Shown here in pieces: positions 1 through 6,394 of a DNA stretch of 7,558 nucleotides. The position numbers and the translations under genes are program-made. The notes under the pieces were generated by a model. The model had not been told where the DNA came from and did no database searches. It was given only the letters and a program-made list of their open reading frames with translations. The first letter of the stretch is position 1, and each line of letters starts with the position of its first letter. This stretch comes from Bacillota bacterium (GTDB lineage: Bacteria > Bacillota_A > Clostridia > Peptostreptococcales > Anaerovoracaceae), in assembly GCA_017457585.1 (NCBI GenBank), contig JAFTHD010000084.1:1-7558 (forward strand), written 5' to 3'.

Positions 1-12
1 AACAACGAAGAT

Positions 13-18
13 AGGAGG
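13..18 (+). promoter_or_regulatory. Ribosome binding site deciding the yebC start
   Basis: AGGAGG, eight bases before GTG 27. Its last G is the first base of an upstream in-frame GTG (18), which therefore cannot be the start this site serves. Confidence 0.85.
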
Positions 19-26
19 TGTCTTTA

Positions 27-755
27 GTGGGAAGACACGGTACAATTGCAGGAAGAAAGGCAGCTCAGGACTCGAAGAGAGCTGCAATGTTCACTAAGTA
101 TGCCAGAGCTATAACGGTAGCAGCAAAGGCCGGCGGAGACCCGGATTATAACGCTACTCTGAGAGTTGCCATCGATAAGGCTAAGGCGATTTCGATGCCT
201 AACGACAACATCAAGAGAGCGATTAAGAAGGGTACAGGCGAGCTGGAAGGCGAAACCTATGAAGAACTCAGCTTCGAAGGTTACGGCGTAGGCGGCGTTG
301 CCGTTATCGTTGAGACTCTTACAGATAACAGAAACAGAACTACATCGGCTGTTCGTTCGACTTTCAGCAAGTACGGCGGCAACCTGGGTGCTCCGGGATG
401 CGTATCGTACATGTTCGCAAGAAAGGGTGTCATCCTCATCGAAGCTGCTGACGGCGTTGATGAAGACGAACTGATGGAAGTTGCACTGGAGGCCGGCGCT
501 GACGACATGATCGTAAACGAAGACAGCTTTGAGATTCAGACAGAACCTGACGTTTATACGGACGTTCACGAAGCGATCCAGAACGCAGGCTATGAAATCG
601 TCGAATCCGAGATCGAGTACATTCCTTCCATGGAAGCTGCGCCAAAGGACGAAAACGACCTTAAGCAGCTGAGAAAGATGATCGAGATTCTGGAAGAAAA
701 CGACGACGTTCAGAAGGTTCATCACAACTGCAGCGTAGATCTGGAAGAAGAATAG
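27..755 (+). CDS. yebC: YebC/PmpR/TACO1-family protein, translation factor or transcriptional regulator
   Basis: A 242-residue protein of the YebC family, close to the usual family length (about 240-250). The N-terminus MGRHGTIAGRKAAQD is the form common in Firmicutes. Further family blocks are MPNDNIKRAIKKG (about 57-69), ETLTDNRNRT (96-105) and KYGGNLG (115-121), and the C-terminal third is acidic. I chose GTG at 27 because AGGAGG lies at 13-18, eight bases upstream; the in-frame GTG at 18 overlaps that ribosome binding site. The family was long annotated as DNA-binding regulators; more recent work on YebC and mitochondrial TACO1 points to a cytosolic role in helping ribosomes through proline-rich stretches. 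Which applies here cannot be told from sequence. No terminator is visible before the structured RNA that begins about 56 bases after the stop. The family call is firm; the molecular role is not. Confidence 0.95.
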   Translation: MGRHGTIAGRKAAQDSKRAAMFTKYARAITVAAKAGGDPDYNATLRVAIDKAKAISMPNDNIKRAIKKGTGELEGETYEELSFEGYGVGGVAVIVETLTDNRNRTTSAVRSTFSKYGGNLGAPGCVSYMFARKGVILIEAADGVDEDELMEVALEAGADDMIVNEDSFEIQTEPDVYTDVHEAIQNAGYEIVESEIEYIPSMEAAPKDENDLKQLRKMIEILEENDDVQKVHHNCSVDLEEE

Positions 756-811
756 AACGTACCCTGCCGGAAACGAAGTAAATAAGAACGCAATTAAATA
801 AGAGTTTAAGC

Positions 812-989
812 ATATCCTGAAATGTGCGTGAGGGAAACCATAATTCAACCTACACTACAATTCCGGGAGTCCGGGTTTCGAATACTATGCAATGCCTCCT
901 CTGAGTGGACTGCAGATGTTACGAACAGGACACCCACCTTATCGAAAGATAGGGCGTGAATTATATTTCCCAACGGCAGTTCGGGATAT
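812..989 (+). ncRNA. ssrS: 6S RNA (SsrS-like), regulator of sigma-A RNA polymerase
   Basis: The gap between yebC and htpG folds into a long interrupted helix. Bases 812-821 (ATATCCTGAA) pair with 980-989 (TTCGGGATAT, one G-U); 832-837 (GGGAAA) pair with 966-971; 840-846 (ATAATTC) pair with 958-964. Inside the 3' half, 937-943 and 948-954 form a seven-pair hairpin with a GAAA loop. A short terminal-stem pairing is 868-872 with 907-911. The segment ACTGCAGATGTTACGAAC followed by ACACCCACCTT matches the order of the 3' side of the 6S central bubble (compare ACTGCGACGACACATTCACCTT in E. coli). The length of about 178 is typical. 6S RNA mimics an open promoter and binds housekeeping RNA polymerase, mainly in stationary phase. 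The ends are placed from the closing stem; the true 5' end may be a few bases upstream. I see no strong promoter or terminator of its own. Confidence 0.78.
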
Positions 990-999
990 CATTCTAATT

Positions 1000-1005
1000 A
1001 AGGAG
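1000..1005 (+). promoter_or_regulatory. Ribosome binding site of htpG
   Basis: AAGGAG, 11 bases before ATG 1017, so the spacing is long. It begins only 11 bases after the last paired base of the 6S-like RNA (989), leaving almost no room for a separate promoter or leader. Confidence 0.7.
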
Positions 1006-1016
1006 ATGTAGAAGAA

Positions 1017-2918
1017 ATGGCTAAGAAACAGTTTAAGGCTGAGTCCAAGAAACTTTTGGACATGATGATCAATTCGATCTATACACACAAGGAGATATTT
1101 TTGAGGGAGCTTATATCAAATGCAAGCGACGCAATTGATAAGCTCTACTACAAGTCCCTGACCGAGGGCATCACCGGCATAAACAGGGATGACTTCAACA
1201 TCCGCATTGAGACGGAGCGGGACAATGGAATCATCAGAATCATAGATAACGGCATCGGAATGGACAAGGAAGAGCTGGAAAAGAACCTGGGAACCATAGC
1301 CAAGTCAGGTTCGCTGGATTTCAAGTCGGAGGCGGATTCGGACAAAAAGGATGAGATCGACATCATCGGCCAGTTCGGCGTAGGTTTCTATTCTGCTTTC
1401 ATGGTTAGTGATCAAGTAACGGTGGTAAGTCGTGCTTACGGATCCGATGAGACGTATCAGTGGGAGAGTTCCGGCGCTGACGGATACACTGTCACTCAGG
1501 CTGATAACGACGACAGCTTTGAGAACGGCACCGTCATCACTTTGAAACTCAAAGAGGATACGGAGGACGAGAAGTACAGCGATTACCTGAATCAGTACAC
1601 CATCAAGCAGCTCATCCGCAAGTACTCCGACTACGTAAGGTATCCGATCACCATGATGGTGGAGAAGTCGAGACCGAAGGAAGATGAAGAAGGCGAATAC
1701 GAAACGTATCAGGAACTGGAGACGTTAAACAGCATGGTTCCGCTCTGGAAGAAGAACAAGAGCGAGCTGACGGAGGAGGACTACAACTCCTTCTACAAGG
1801 AGAAGTTCTACGATTTCACGGATCCAATCAAGGTTATGCACAACAGCGTAGAAGGCGTTGTCAGCTACACTTCCCTCATGTTCATACCGTCACAGGCTCC
1901 GTACAACTACTATACTCGCGACTATGAGAAGGGGCTTCAGCTCTATTCTTCCGGCGTGCTCATCATGGAAAAGTGCGCAGACCTTTTGCCTGACTGTTTC
2001 TCCTTCGTAAAGGGTCTCGTTGACTCTCAGGATTTGTCGCTGAACATTTCCAGAGAGATGCTACAGCACGACAGACAGCTTAAGGCGATTGCCAAGAGGC
2101 TTGAAAAGAAGATCAAGAGCGAACTGGAGAATATGCTGAAAAACGACAGGGAGAAGTACCTGGAATTTTACAAGAACTTCGGGCTGCAGCTCAAGTACGG
2201 TCTCTATGATGTCTACGGACAGAACAAGGAGCTGCTTCAGGATCTGGTTATGTTCTATTCCTCCACGGAAAAGGAACTGGTAACCTTTGCGGAGTACGTT
2301 GCCAGGATGAAGGAGGAGCAGAAGTACATTTACTACGCAAGCGGCGAGTCGGTTGAGAAGATTGATAAGCTGCCGCAGACGGAGCTTCTCAAGGACAGGG
2401 GATACGAGATCCTCTATCTGACGGACGACGTGGACGAGTTCGCCCTGCAGATGCTCATGACATACGACGAAAAGGAGTTCAAGTCCGTATCCGCAGACGA
2501 TCTCGATATCGAAGAGAGCGAGGAGGAGAAGGACGAGGCAAAGAAGCAGGCTGAAGAGAGCAAGGATATGCTGGTTGCCATGAAGGAAGCTTTGGGCGAT
2601 AAGGTGAGCGAGGTCAAGCTGTCCCACAGACTGAAGAGCCATCCTGTATGCATCACTGCAAGGGGAGGACTTTCCATAGAGATGGAAAAGGTAATCAACG
2701 CCATTCCTAACGACGATAAGGTGCAGGCTGAGCGCGTGCTCGAGATTAACGCAGGTCATCCTGTTTTAGAGTCCCTGAAGAAGATTTATGCTGAGACTCC
2801 TGACGAGATCGGTGAATACGCGAAGCTGCTCTACGATCAGGCGCTTCTAATCGAAGGGCTTACGATAGATGACCCCGTTGAGTTCAGCAACGCCATCTGC
2901 AGGCTGATGACGAAGTAG
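1017..2918 (+). CDS. htpG: Chaperone protein HtpG (bacterial Hsp90)
   Basis: A complete 633-residue HtpG (E. coli: 624), a cytosolic ATP-dependent homodimeric chaperone that remodels client proteins, often together with DnaK. The N-terminal GHKL ATPase domain (about 1-215) has [10 protein letters not shown] with the catalytic Glu31 and Mg-binding Asn35, the nucleotide-binding DNGIGM (Asp77), GTIAKSGS, and the glycine-rich lid end GQFGVGF (118-124). The middle domain carries [15 protein letters not shown] and NISREML, whose Arg346 corresponds to the gamma-phosphate-contacting arginine. The C-terminal dimer domain follows an acidic, lysine-rich stretch (about 496-520) and includes [10 protein letters not shown] and [12 protein letters not shown]. 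No eukaryotic MEEVD tail, as expected. No CIRCE element (TTAGCACTC-N9-GAGTGCTAA) lies upstream, so HrcA control is not supported. The stop is one base from the next start, suggesting co-transcription and coupled translation. Confidence 0.98.
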   Translation: MAKKQFKAESKKLLDMMINSIYTHKEIFLRELISNASDAIDKLYYKSLTEGITGINRDDFNIRIETERDNGIIRIIDNGIGMDKEELEKNLGTIAKSGSLDFKSEADSDKKDEIDIIGQFGVGFYSAFMVSDQVTVVSRAYGSDETYQWESSGADGYTVTQADNDDSFENGTVITLKLKEDTEDEKYSDYLNQYTIKQLIRKYSDYVRYPITMMVEKSRPKEDEEGEYETYQELETLNSMVPLWKKNKSELTEEDYNSFYKEKFYDFTDPIKVMHNSVEGVVSYTSLMFIPSQAPYNYYTRDYEKGLQLYSSGVLIMEKCADLLPDCFSFVKGLVDSQDLSLNISREMLQHDRQLKAIAKRLEKKIKSELENMLKNDREKYLEFYKNFGLQLKYGLYDVYGQNKELLQDLVMFYSSTEKELVTFAEYVARMKEEQKYIYYASGESVEKIDKLPQTELLKDRGYEILYLTDDVDEFALQMLMTYDEKEFKSVSADDLDIEESEEEKDEAKKQAEESKDMLVAMKEALGDKVSEVKLSHRLKSHPVCITARGGLSIEMEKVINAIPNDDKVQAERVLEINAGHPVLESLKKIYAETPDEIGEYAKLLYDQALLIEGLTIDDPVEFSNAICRLMTK

Positions 2919-2919
2919 T

Positions 2920-3450
2920 ATGAAGGAAAGAATGATTAGAAAAGCTTTACCGGAAGAGTTTCAGGAAGTTCGTCTGTTCTACCATGCTGTAATCGACGGA
3001 CTGGAGGGTAGGGAGCATCACCCGAAATGGCAAAAGGATGTATATCCTTCGCCTGAGGATCTGATGACTGAGATCGAAGAAGGGAACCTCTACCTTTACT
3101 TGTGTGACGGGCAGATTGCAGGCTCGATGGTTTTAAACAAAAAGCACAGCCGTGAGTACGACGATGTGTCATGGCCCGAAAAGCTTCAAAGCGGCGAATT
3201 TTTCGTGATTCATATGCTGGGAATCAGATCTGACTTTGAAGGAAGAGGTCTTGCCAGGGAGATGGTGCGCTTTGCAATTCACCTTGCAAAGGAGTCGGGA
3301 CTGAAGGCGGTCAGGCTGGATGTGATAGAGGGCAATCTCCCTGCGGAAAGGCTCTATGAAAGCATGGGATTCAAGCACATCGATACCATCTCGATTTTTT
3401 ATGAAGTCGTAGGGAGCATGAACTTCAGTATTTACGAGTATAGGCTTTAA
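2920..3450 (+). CDS. GNAT-family N-acetyltransferase
   Basis: A 176-residue single-domain GNAT protein, predicted to move an acetyl group from acetyl-CoA to an amine in the cytosol; the acceptor is unknown. Motif A, the acetyl-CoA-binding strand and helix, is seen at about 95-125 as FFVIHMLGIRSDFEGRGLA. The loop keeps the G-x-G/A core (GRGLA), but the usual Gln/Arg three residues before the first glycine is Asp. Motif B-like residues VIEGNLPAERLYESMGF (about 135-151) complete the fold. ATG 2920 follows the htpG TAG after one base. ATG 2932 is also possible (MIRKALPEEF, 172 residues) and has AAGGA four bases upstream, while 2920 has no clear site of its own and would depend on coupling from htpG. 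A connection to HtpG function is not implied by the family. The stop codon lies in a hairpin that probably ends the transcript. Confidence 0.9.
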   Translation: MKERMIRKALPEEFQEVRLFYHAVIDGLEGREHHPKWQKDVYPSPEDLMTEIEEGNLYLYLCDGQIAGSMVLNKKHSREYDDVSWPEKLQSGEFFVIHMLGIRSDFEGRGLAREMVRFAIHLAKESGLKAVRLDVIEGNLPAERLYESMGFKHIDTISIFYEVVGSMNFSIYEYRL

Positions 3451-3469
3451 GCCTATCCGATTATTTTTT
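3440..3469 (+). terminator. Probable intrinsic terminator after the htpG-GNAT unit
   Basis: ATAGGCTT (3440-3447) and AAGCCTAT (3449-3456) are perfect inverted arms around the GNAT stop codon (3448-3450). In practice this is a six-pair stem with a five-base loop. A U-rich tract (ATTATTTTTT, 3460-3469) follows after three to four bases. The short stem and offset tract make it weaker than the terminator at 4507. Confidence 0.5.
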
Positions 3470-3759
3470 GTTGAGGCAACGTACTCCCTGTATTGCATCT
3501 CTGGAAGCATTGCAATTACTTACTTCTGAGATTTGTGTATAATACGTACGTTAACGAAGAACCGTCTTAAAGCTGATTTTTGCTCTTTTTACCCTTTTTT
3601 ACCCTTAAATTATGCGTATTTATCACGTTATCTTCAGAATTTTCCTTTTTCGTTAACATATCTTGGTGCATATTCTACAGCTACGTTGCCTTTTCAGAAA
3701 ATTGACATCATGATATAAAAATCTATTCAGCATCATATATCAAAAATAGTTTAAAAAAC
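3470..3759. other. AT-rich spacer with no credible gene
   Basis: About 290 bases between the GNAT terminator and the tetR promoter. The one open frame (61 codons from TTG 3533) has no ribosome binding site and no family-like composition. Visible features are a perfect TATAAT at 3538-3543 without a matching -35, an exact tandem repeat of TTTTTACCCT (3586-3595 and 3596-3605), and a TTGACA at 3702-3707 with only a poor -10 (TATTCA at 3724). None is enough to call a gene or promoter. Confidence 0.6.
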
Positions 3760-3789
3760 TTGACAAAAGGGTGGAATTGCATGTATAGT
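3760..3789 (+). promoter_or_regulatory. Sigma-A promoter of the tetR-family gene
   Basis: A perfect TTGACA (3760-3765) is followed by an 18-base spacer and TATAGT (3784-3789, five of six). The A-rich run just upstream (about 3741-3757) could act as an UP element. Transcription would start near 3796, inside the palindrome that overlaps the -10 box. Confidence 0.8.
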
Positions 3790-3817
3790 AATCAGTGACC
3801 GCAAACAGTGATTACTA
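3786..3817. promoter_or_regulatory. Palindromic operator, probable TetR-family binding site
   Basis: A 32-base imperfect palindrome with perfect nine-base arms, TAGTAATCA (3786-3794) and TGATTACTA (3809-3817). Twelve of 16 positions pair about the centre. It overlaps the -10 box and the expected transcription start and ends just before the ribosome binding site. That is the usual arrangement for autorepression by a TetR-family dimer. The outer 11 bases of the right arm recur, reversed, at 4533-4543 in front of the transporter genes. Confidence 0.7.
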
Positions 3818-3834
3818 ACGATAGGAGCTGTGTA

Positions 3835-4446
3835 GTGCCAAAGGATAAGACGGAGAGCCACGAGCGTATCATAAAGGCTGCCATGGAGGAATTTCTGGAG
3901 AAGGGGTTTCAGAACGCTTCCACCAGGTCGATCGCAGCCAGAGCCGGTATCACCTCGGGAGGGTTGTACCGACATTTTAAGGACAAAGAGGATATGTTCG
4001 CTGCCCTTGTGGAGCCGGCGCTTGAAGAAGTGAGAAAGTGGATGGACGCGCACGTGAGCAGGGGCTACAGCGGAGCACTTTCCGGCGATTTTGACGCCAT
4101 GTGGCAGGATTCTGAAATCGACATGGTACGTGAAGTCGTCTATCCTAACTTGGACGCATTTCGACTTGTACTTTGCTGTTCCCAGGGGACAAGGTATGAG
4201 AACTTCGTCAACGACCTGGTGAACGAGCATCAGAGGCTCATGTTTGAAGTCTTTGATAGGCTAAGGGAGCAGGGTATCCCGGTAAAGGACATCAGTCAGG
4301 AGGAACTTCACATACTCATGAGCGCCTATTCAACGGCCATGTTTGAACCCATCATCCACAACTATCCCCAGGAGGATGCCATGCATTATCTGAAGACGAT
4401 AGAAGAATTCTTCATGCCGGGCTGGCACGATCTTATGGGTTGCTGA
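3835..4446 (+). CDS. TetR/AcrR-family transcriptional repressor
   Basis: A 203-residue protein of typical TetR length. The N-terminal helix-turn-helix domain is clear at about 10-52: HERIIKAAMEEFLEKGF, then STRSIAARAGITSGGLYRHF with the family's G(x)LYxHF recognition-helix end. The remaining 150 residues are the divergent, mostly helical ligand and dimer domain; the inducer cannot be read. I chose GTG 3835 because AGGAG at 3823-3827 is seven bases upstream. The in-frame GTG at 3808 lies inside the operator palindrome and would add nine residues that do not resemble a TetR N-terminus. The gene has its own promoter and an overlapping palindrome, which suggests autorepression. It sits upstream of, and on the same strand as, two ABC half-transporter genes that it very likely controls, with a strong terminator between them. 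Confidence 0.95.
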   Translation: MPKDKTESHERIIKAAMEEFLEKGFQNASTRSIAARAGITSGGLYRHFKDKEDMFAALVEPALEEVRKWMDAHVSRGYSGALSGDFDAMWQDSEIDMVREVVYPNLDAFRLVLCCSQGTRYENFVNDLVNEHQRLMFEVFDRLREQGIPVKDISQEELHILMSAYSTAMFEPIIHNYPQEDAMHYLKTIEEFFMPGWHDLMGC

Positions 4447-4457
4447 GGGAATTGTAC

Positions 4458-4508
4458 ATGCAGATAAAAGAAATAACGTTAACAGAATTGAAGATGTTAT
4501 TCAGCTAA
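4458..4508 (+). CDS. Possible 16-residue small ORF or leader peptide
   Basis: An ATG at 4458 opens 16 codons (MQIKEITLTELKMLFS) ending at TAA 4506-4508. GAGGGA at 4445-4450, overlapping the tetR stop, gives a ribosome binding site at seven-base spacing. The stop codon overlaps the first two bases of the downstream terminator stem (4507). It could be a leader peptide, the remnant of a longer gene's N-terminus, or chance: a 16-codon frame is short and AT-rich. The ribosome site and the placement against the terminator are the only arguments for it. Confidence 0.25.
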   Translation: MQIKEITLTELKMLFS

Positions 4509-4532
4509 AGACCTTCGGGTCTTTTTTCTTTT
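4507..4532 (+). terminator. Intrinsic terminator between tetR and the ABC genes
   Basis: A perfect seven-pair stem, AAAGACC (4507-4513) with GGTCTTT (4518-4524), closes a very stable TTCG loop and is followed at once by a U-rich run broken by a single C (4522-4532). It should end most tetR transcripts, so the transporter genes need their own promoter in the next 80 bases or regulated readthrough. Confidence 0.9.
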
Positions 4533-4572
4533 GTTAGTAATCAAAAGGGACCAAACGACAGCGGTCAAAAGG
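4533..4572. promoter_or_regulatory. Candidate second repressor site before the ABC operon
   Basis: GTTAGTAATCA (4533-4543) is the exact reverse complement of 3809-3819 in the tetR operator. GCGGTCA (4561-4567) also occurs in that operator (reverse of 3796-3802), in the same order and orientation but 11 bases further away. TCAAAAGG is directly repeated at 4541-4548 and 4565-4572, and GACC/GGTC form a small inverted pair (4549-4552 and 4563-4566). A full nine-base second arm is missing. I see no convincing -35/-10 pair in 4533-4600. Confidence 0.45.
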
Positions 4573-4599
4573 TGTGCACCGTTTACAAGACAACTGATA

Positions 4600-4606
4600 A
4601 AGGAGG
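4600..4606 (+). promoter_or_regulatory. Strong ribosome binding site of the first ABC gene
   Basis: AAGGAGG, six bases before ATG 4613; a near-perfect anti-16S match that supports this start. Confidence 0.85.
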
Positions 4607-4612
4607 GCTTTT

Positions 4613-6394
4613 ATGAAAGAGAAAAAACCATCGGGATTTAAGACACTGATGGAATATGCGGGAGGGCGAAAACCACTTATGTATCTGTCGCTGCTGCTTT
4701 CTGCGGTGACAGGAGTACTTGCGCTTATGCCATTCGTCTATTTGTGGCGAATCATCAGGGAGATAATACTCGTCGAACCTGATTTTAACCGGGCAACGAG
4801 TATCGTACATAACGGCATCATGGCGGTGGTATTCTCTCTGATTTGCATGCTCGTATACTTTGGAGCACTCATGTGCTCACACGTTACAGCATTTCGCGTT
4901 GCAGGGAACATGAGAAAGGATCTACTCCATCACATTGCAAGGCTGCCTATAGGATTTGCCGATCAGATAGGAACGGGCAGGATCAGGCGCATCGTTACGG
5001 AAGCCACCTCTTCTACGGAGACGCTGCTTGCTCACAACATGCCCGATATGGCACAGGCGATAGTGACTCCGATAGCGATGGTAATCATGCTGTTCATATA
5101 TGACTGGCGTTTTGGAATTGCCTGCATCGTTCCAATCGTGCTGGCCTTTGCAATGATGTTTCGCATGATTGGACCGAAGATGGCGGAGGACATGCGCCAG
5201 TATCAGAACGCACTGGAAAATATGAGCAACGAGGCGGTGGAGTACGTGAGAGGCATTCCCGTCGTCAAAACCTTCGGGCAGACGGTATTCTCCTTTCATA
5301 GGTTCAAGAAATCAATCGATGATTACGGGAATTTCTGTCTGAAATATACGTTCGGGTGCCGAAGCTCCATGATACTTTTTACCATGTTTATCAATTCGGC
5401 ATTTGCGTTCCTAATCGGTCTGACCTTGTTCCTTACGAGGGGAGGAGCAGGAACGGAGGACATTCTCGTGAACTTCCTGTTTTACGTGATCTTCACACCG
5501 ATTATAACGACGACGATGATGCGCGTCATGTTCATGTCTGAGAACACCATGAAGATCGATGATGCCATAGAGCGTGTCAATTCCATTCTTCATATGGAGC
5601 CGCTGGCAGAAGCAGAGGACAAGAAGACGCCACAGGGAGCATCCGTGGAGATCAGGAACGTAACATATCGATACAGTGAAGATGCAAAACCTGCCGTCAA
5701 AAATTTATCCCTCTCTGCTAAGGAAGACGAGATCATCGCCCTCGTAGGGCCGTCAGGCAGTGGAAAGACTACGGCTGCAGGCCTGATTTCCAGGTTCTTC
5801 GATGCACAGGAGGGAAGCGTTACCATTGGCGGAGCAGACGTTCGAGACATGGATAAAGCGGAACTGATGAATACGGTTTCCTACGTGTTCCAGGACAGCA
5901 AACTTCTCAAGCGTTCAATCGCAGACAATCTGCGCATTGCAAAACCTGATGCGACAGAGGAAGAGCTGGCGGAGGCTCTTCACGCGGCTCAGTGCGATGA
6001 CATCATAGCAAGACTTCCGCAAGGCGTCGAAACCGTCCTCGGTTCAGAAGGAACATACCTTTCGGGAGGGGAGCAGCAGCGAATCGCCATCGCGAGGGCT
6101 ATACTGAAAAAGGCGCCTGTTGTCATTCTCGATGAGGCGACGGCCTTTGCAGACCCAGAGAACGAAGTCCTGGTTCAGAAGGCGTTCGTCGAACTTACGA
6201 AGCACAGCACGGTTATCATGATCGCCCACAGGCTTTCCACCATACGGAATGCGGATCAGATTTACGTGCTCGACGGTGGCGAAGTTGTGGAGTCCGGGAA
6301 ACACGACGAACTGGTGAAGAAAGACGGACTGTACAGCGCAATGTGGACGGAGTATCAGAGAGGATTAAGCTGGAAGGTAGGTGAGGCTGTATGA
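4613..6394 (+). CDS. ABC exporter-fold half-transporter, permease fused to ATPase (YbtP/IrtA-like)
   Basis: A complete 593-residue half-transporter: a six-helix membrane domain (about 1-320) and a nucleotide-binding domain (about 345-585). Hydrophobic spans lie near 22-44, 68-88, 148-165, 167-187, 252-276 and 285-310. The ATPase has every key motif: Walker A GPSGSGKTT (379-387, Lys385), Q-loop Gln427, signature LSGGEQQ (483-489), Walker B VVILDE (Asp507, catalytic Glu508) and switch His539. Two features recall the YbtP/IrtA branch, which includes ferric-siderophore importers built on an exporter fold: SHVTAFRV (89-96) leading into RLPIGF, and a D-loop reading ATAFADPENE (509-518) instead of the common SALD form. 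This is recalled family knowledge, and drug or lipid export is not excluded. It overlaps the next gene by four bases and should pair with it as a heterodimer in the cytoplasmic membrane. Control is probably by the upstream TetR-family protein. Confidence 0.93.
   Translation: MKEKKPSGFKTLMEYAGGRKPLMYLSLLLSAVTGVLALMPFVYLWRIIREIILVEPDFNRATSIVHNGIMAVVFSLICMLVYFGALMCSHVTAFRVAGNMRKDLLHHIARLPIGFADQIGTGRIRRIVTEATSSTETLLAHNMPDMAQAIVTPIAMVIMLFIYDWRFGIACIVPIVLAFAMMFRMIGPKMAEDMRQYQNALENMSNEAVEYVRGIPVVKTFGQTVFSFHRFKKSIDDYGNFCLKYTFGCRSSMILFTMFINSAFAFLIGLTLFLTRGGAGTEDILVNFLFYVIFTPIITTTMMRVMFMSENTMKIDDAIERVNSILHMEPLAEAEDKKTPQGASVEIRNVTYRYSEDAKPAVKNLSLSAKEDEIIALVGPSGSGKTTAAGLISRFFDAQEGSVTIGGADVRDMDKAELMNTVSYVFQDSKLLKRSIADNLRIAKPDATEEELAEALHAAQCDDIIARLPQGVETVLGSEGTYLSGGEQQRIAIARAILKKAPVVILDEATAFADPENEVLVQKAFVELTKHSTVIMIAHRLSTIRNADQIYVLDGGEVVESGKHDELVKKDGLYSAMWTEYQRGLSWKVGEAV

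Noticed and set aside
24..848. 274-codon open frame on the minus strand opposite yebC
   Set aside because: It lies over a clear yebC gene and the 6S-like RNA, its residues resemble no family I know (cysteine- and serine-rich, low complexity), and it arises from the codon bias of the sense gene.
756..1016. CIRCE element or other heat-shock operator before htpG
   Set aside because: No TTAGCACTC/GAGTGCTAA pair or similar repeat is present; the inverted arms found belong to the 6S-like fold.
2061..2759. 232-codon minus-strand frame inside htpG
   Set aside because: Leucine- and valine-rich antisense shadow of HtpG codons; no ribosome site or family motif.
3538..3543. Perfect TATAAT suggesting a promoter in the spacer
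   Set aside because: No acceptable -35 at 16-18 bases upstream and no gene or structured RNA that I can see downstream of it.
3533..3718. 61-codon plus-strand frame in the spacer
   Set aside because: TTG start, no ribosome binding site, and an unstructured composition that follows the local AT richness.
3702..3729. TTGACA followed by TATTCA as a second tetR promoter
   Set aside because: The -10 matches only three of six positions, while the pair at 3760/3784 is far better.
4563..4572. GGTCAAAAGG as a CtsR-type heat-shock operator
   Set aside because: CtsR sites need two tandem GGTCAAA heptads; only one is present and the downstream genes are transporters.
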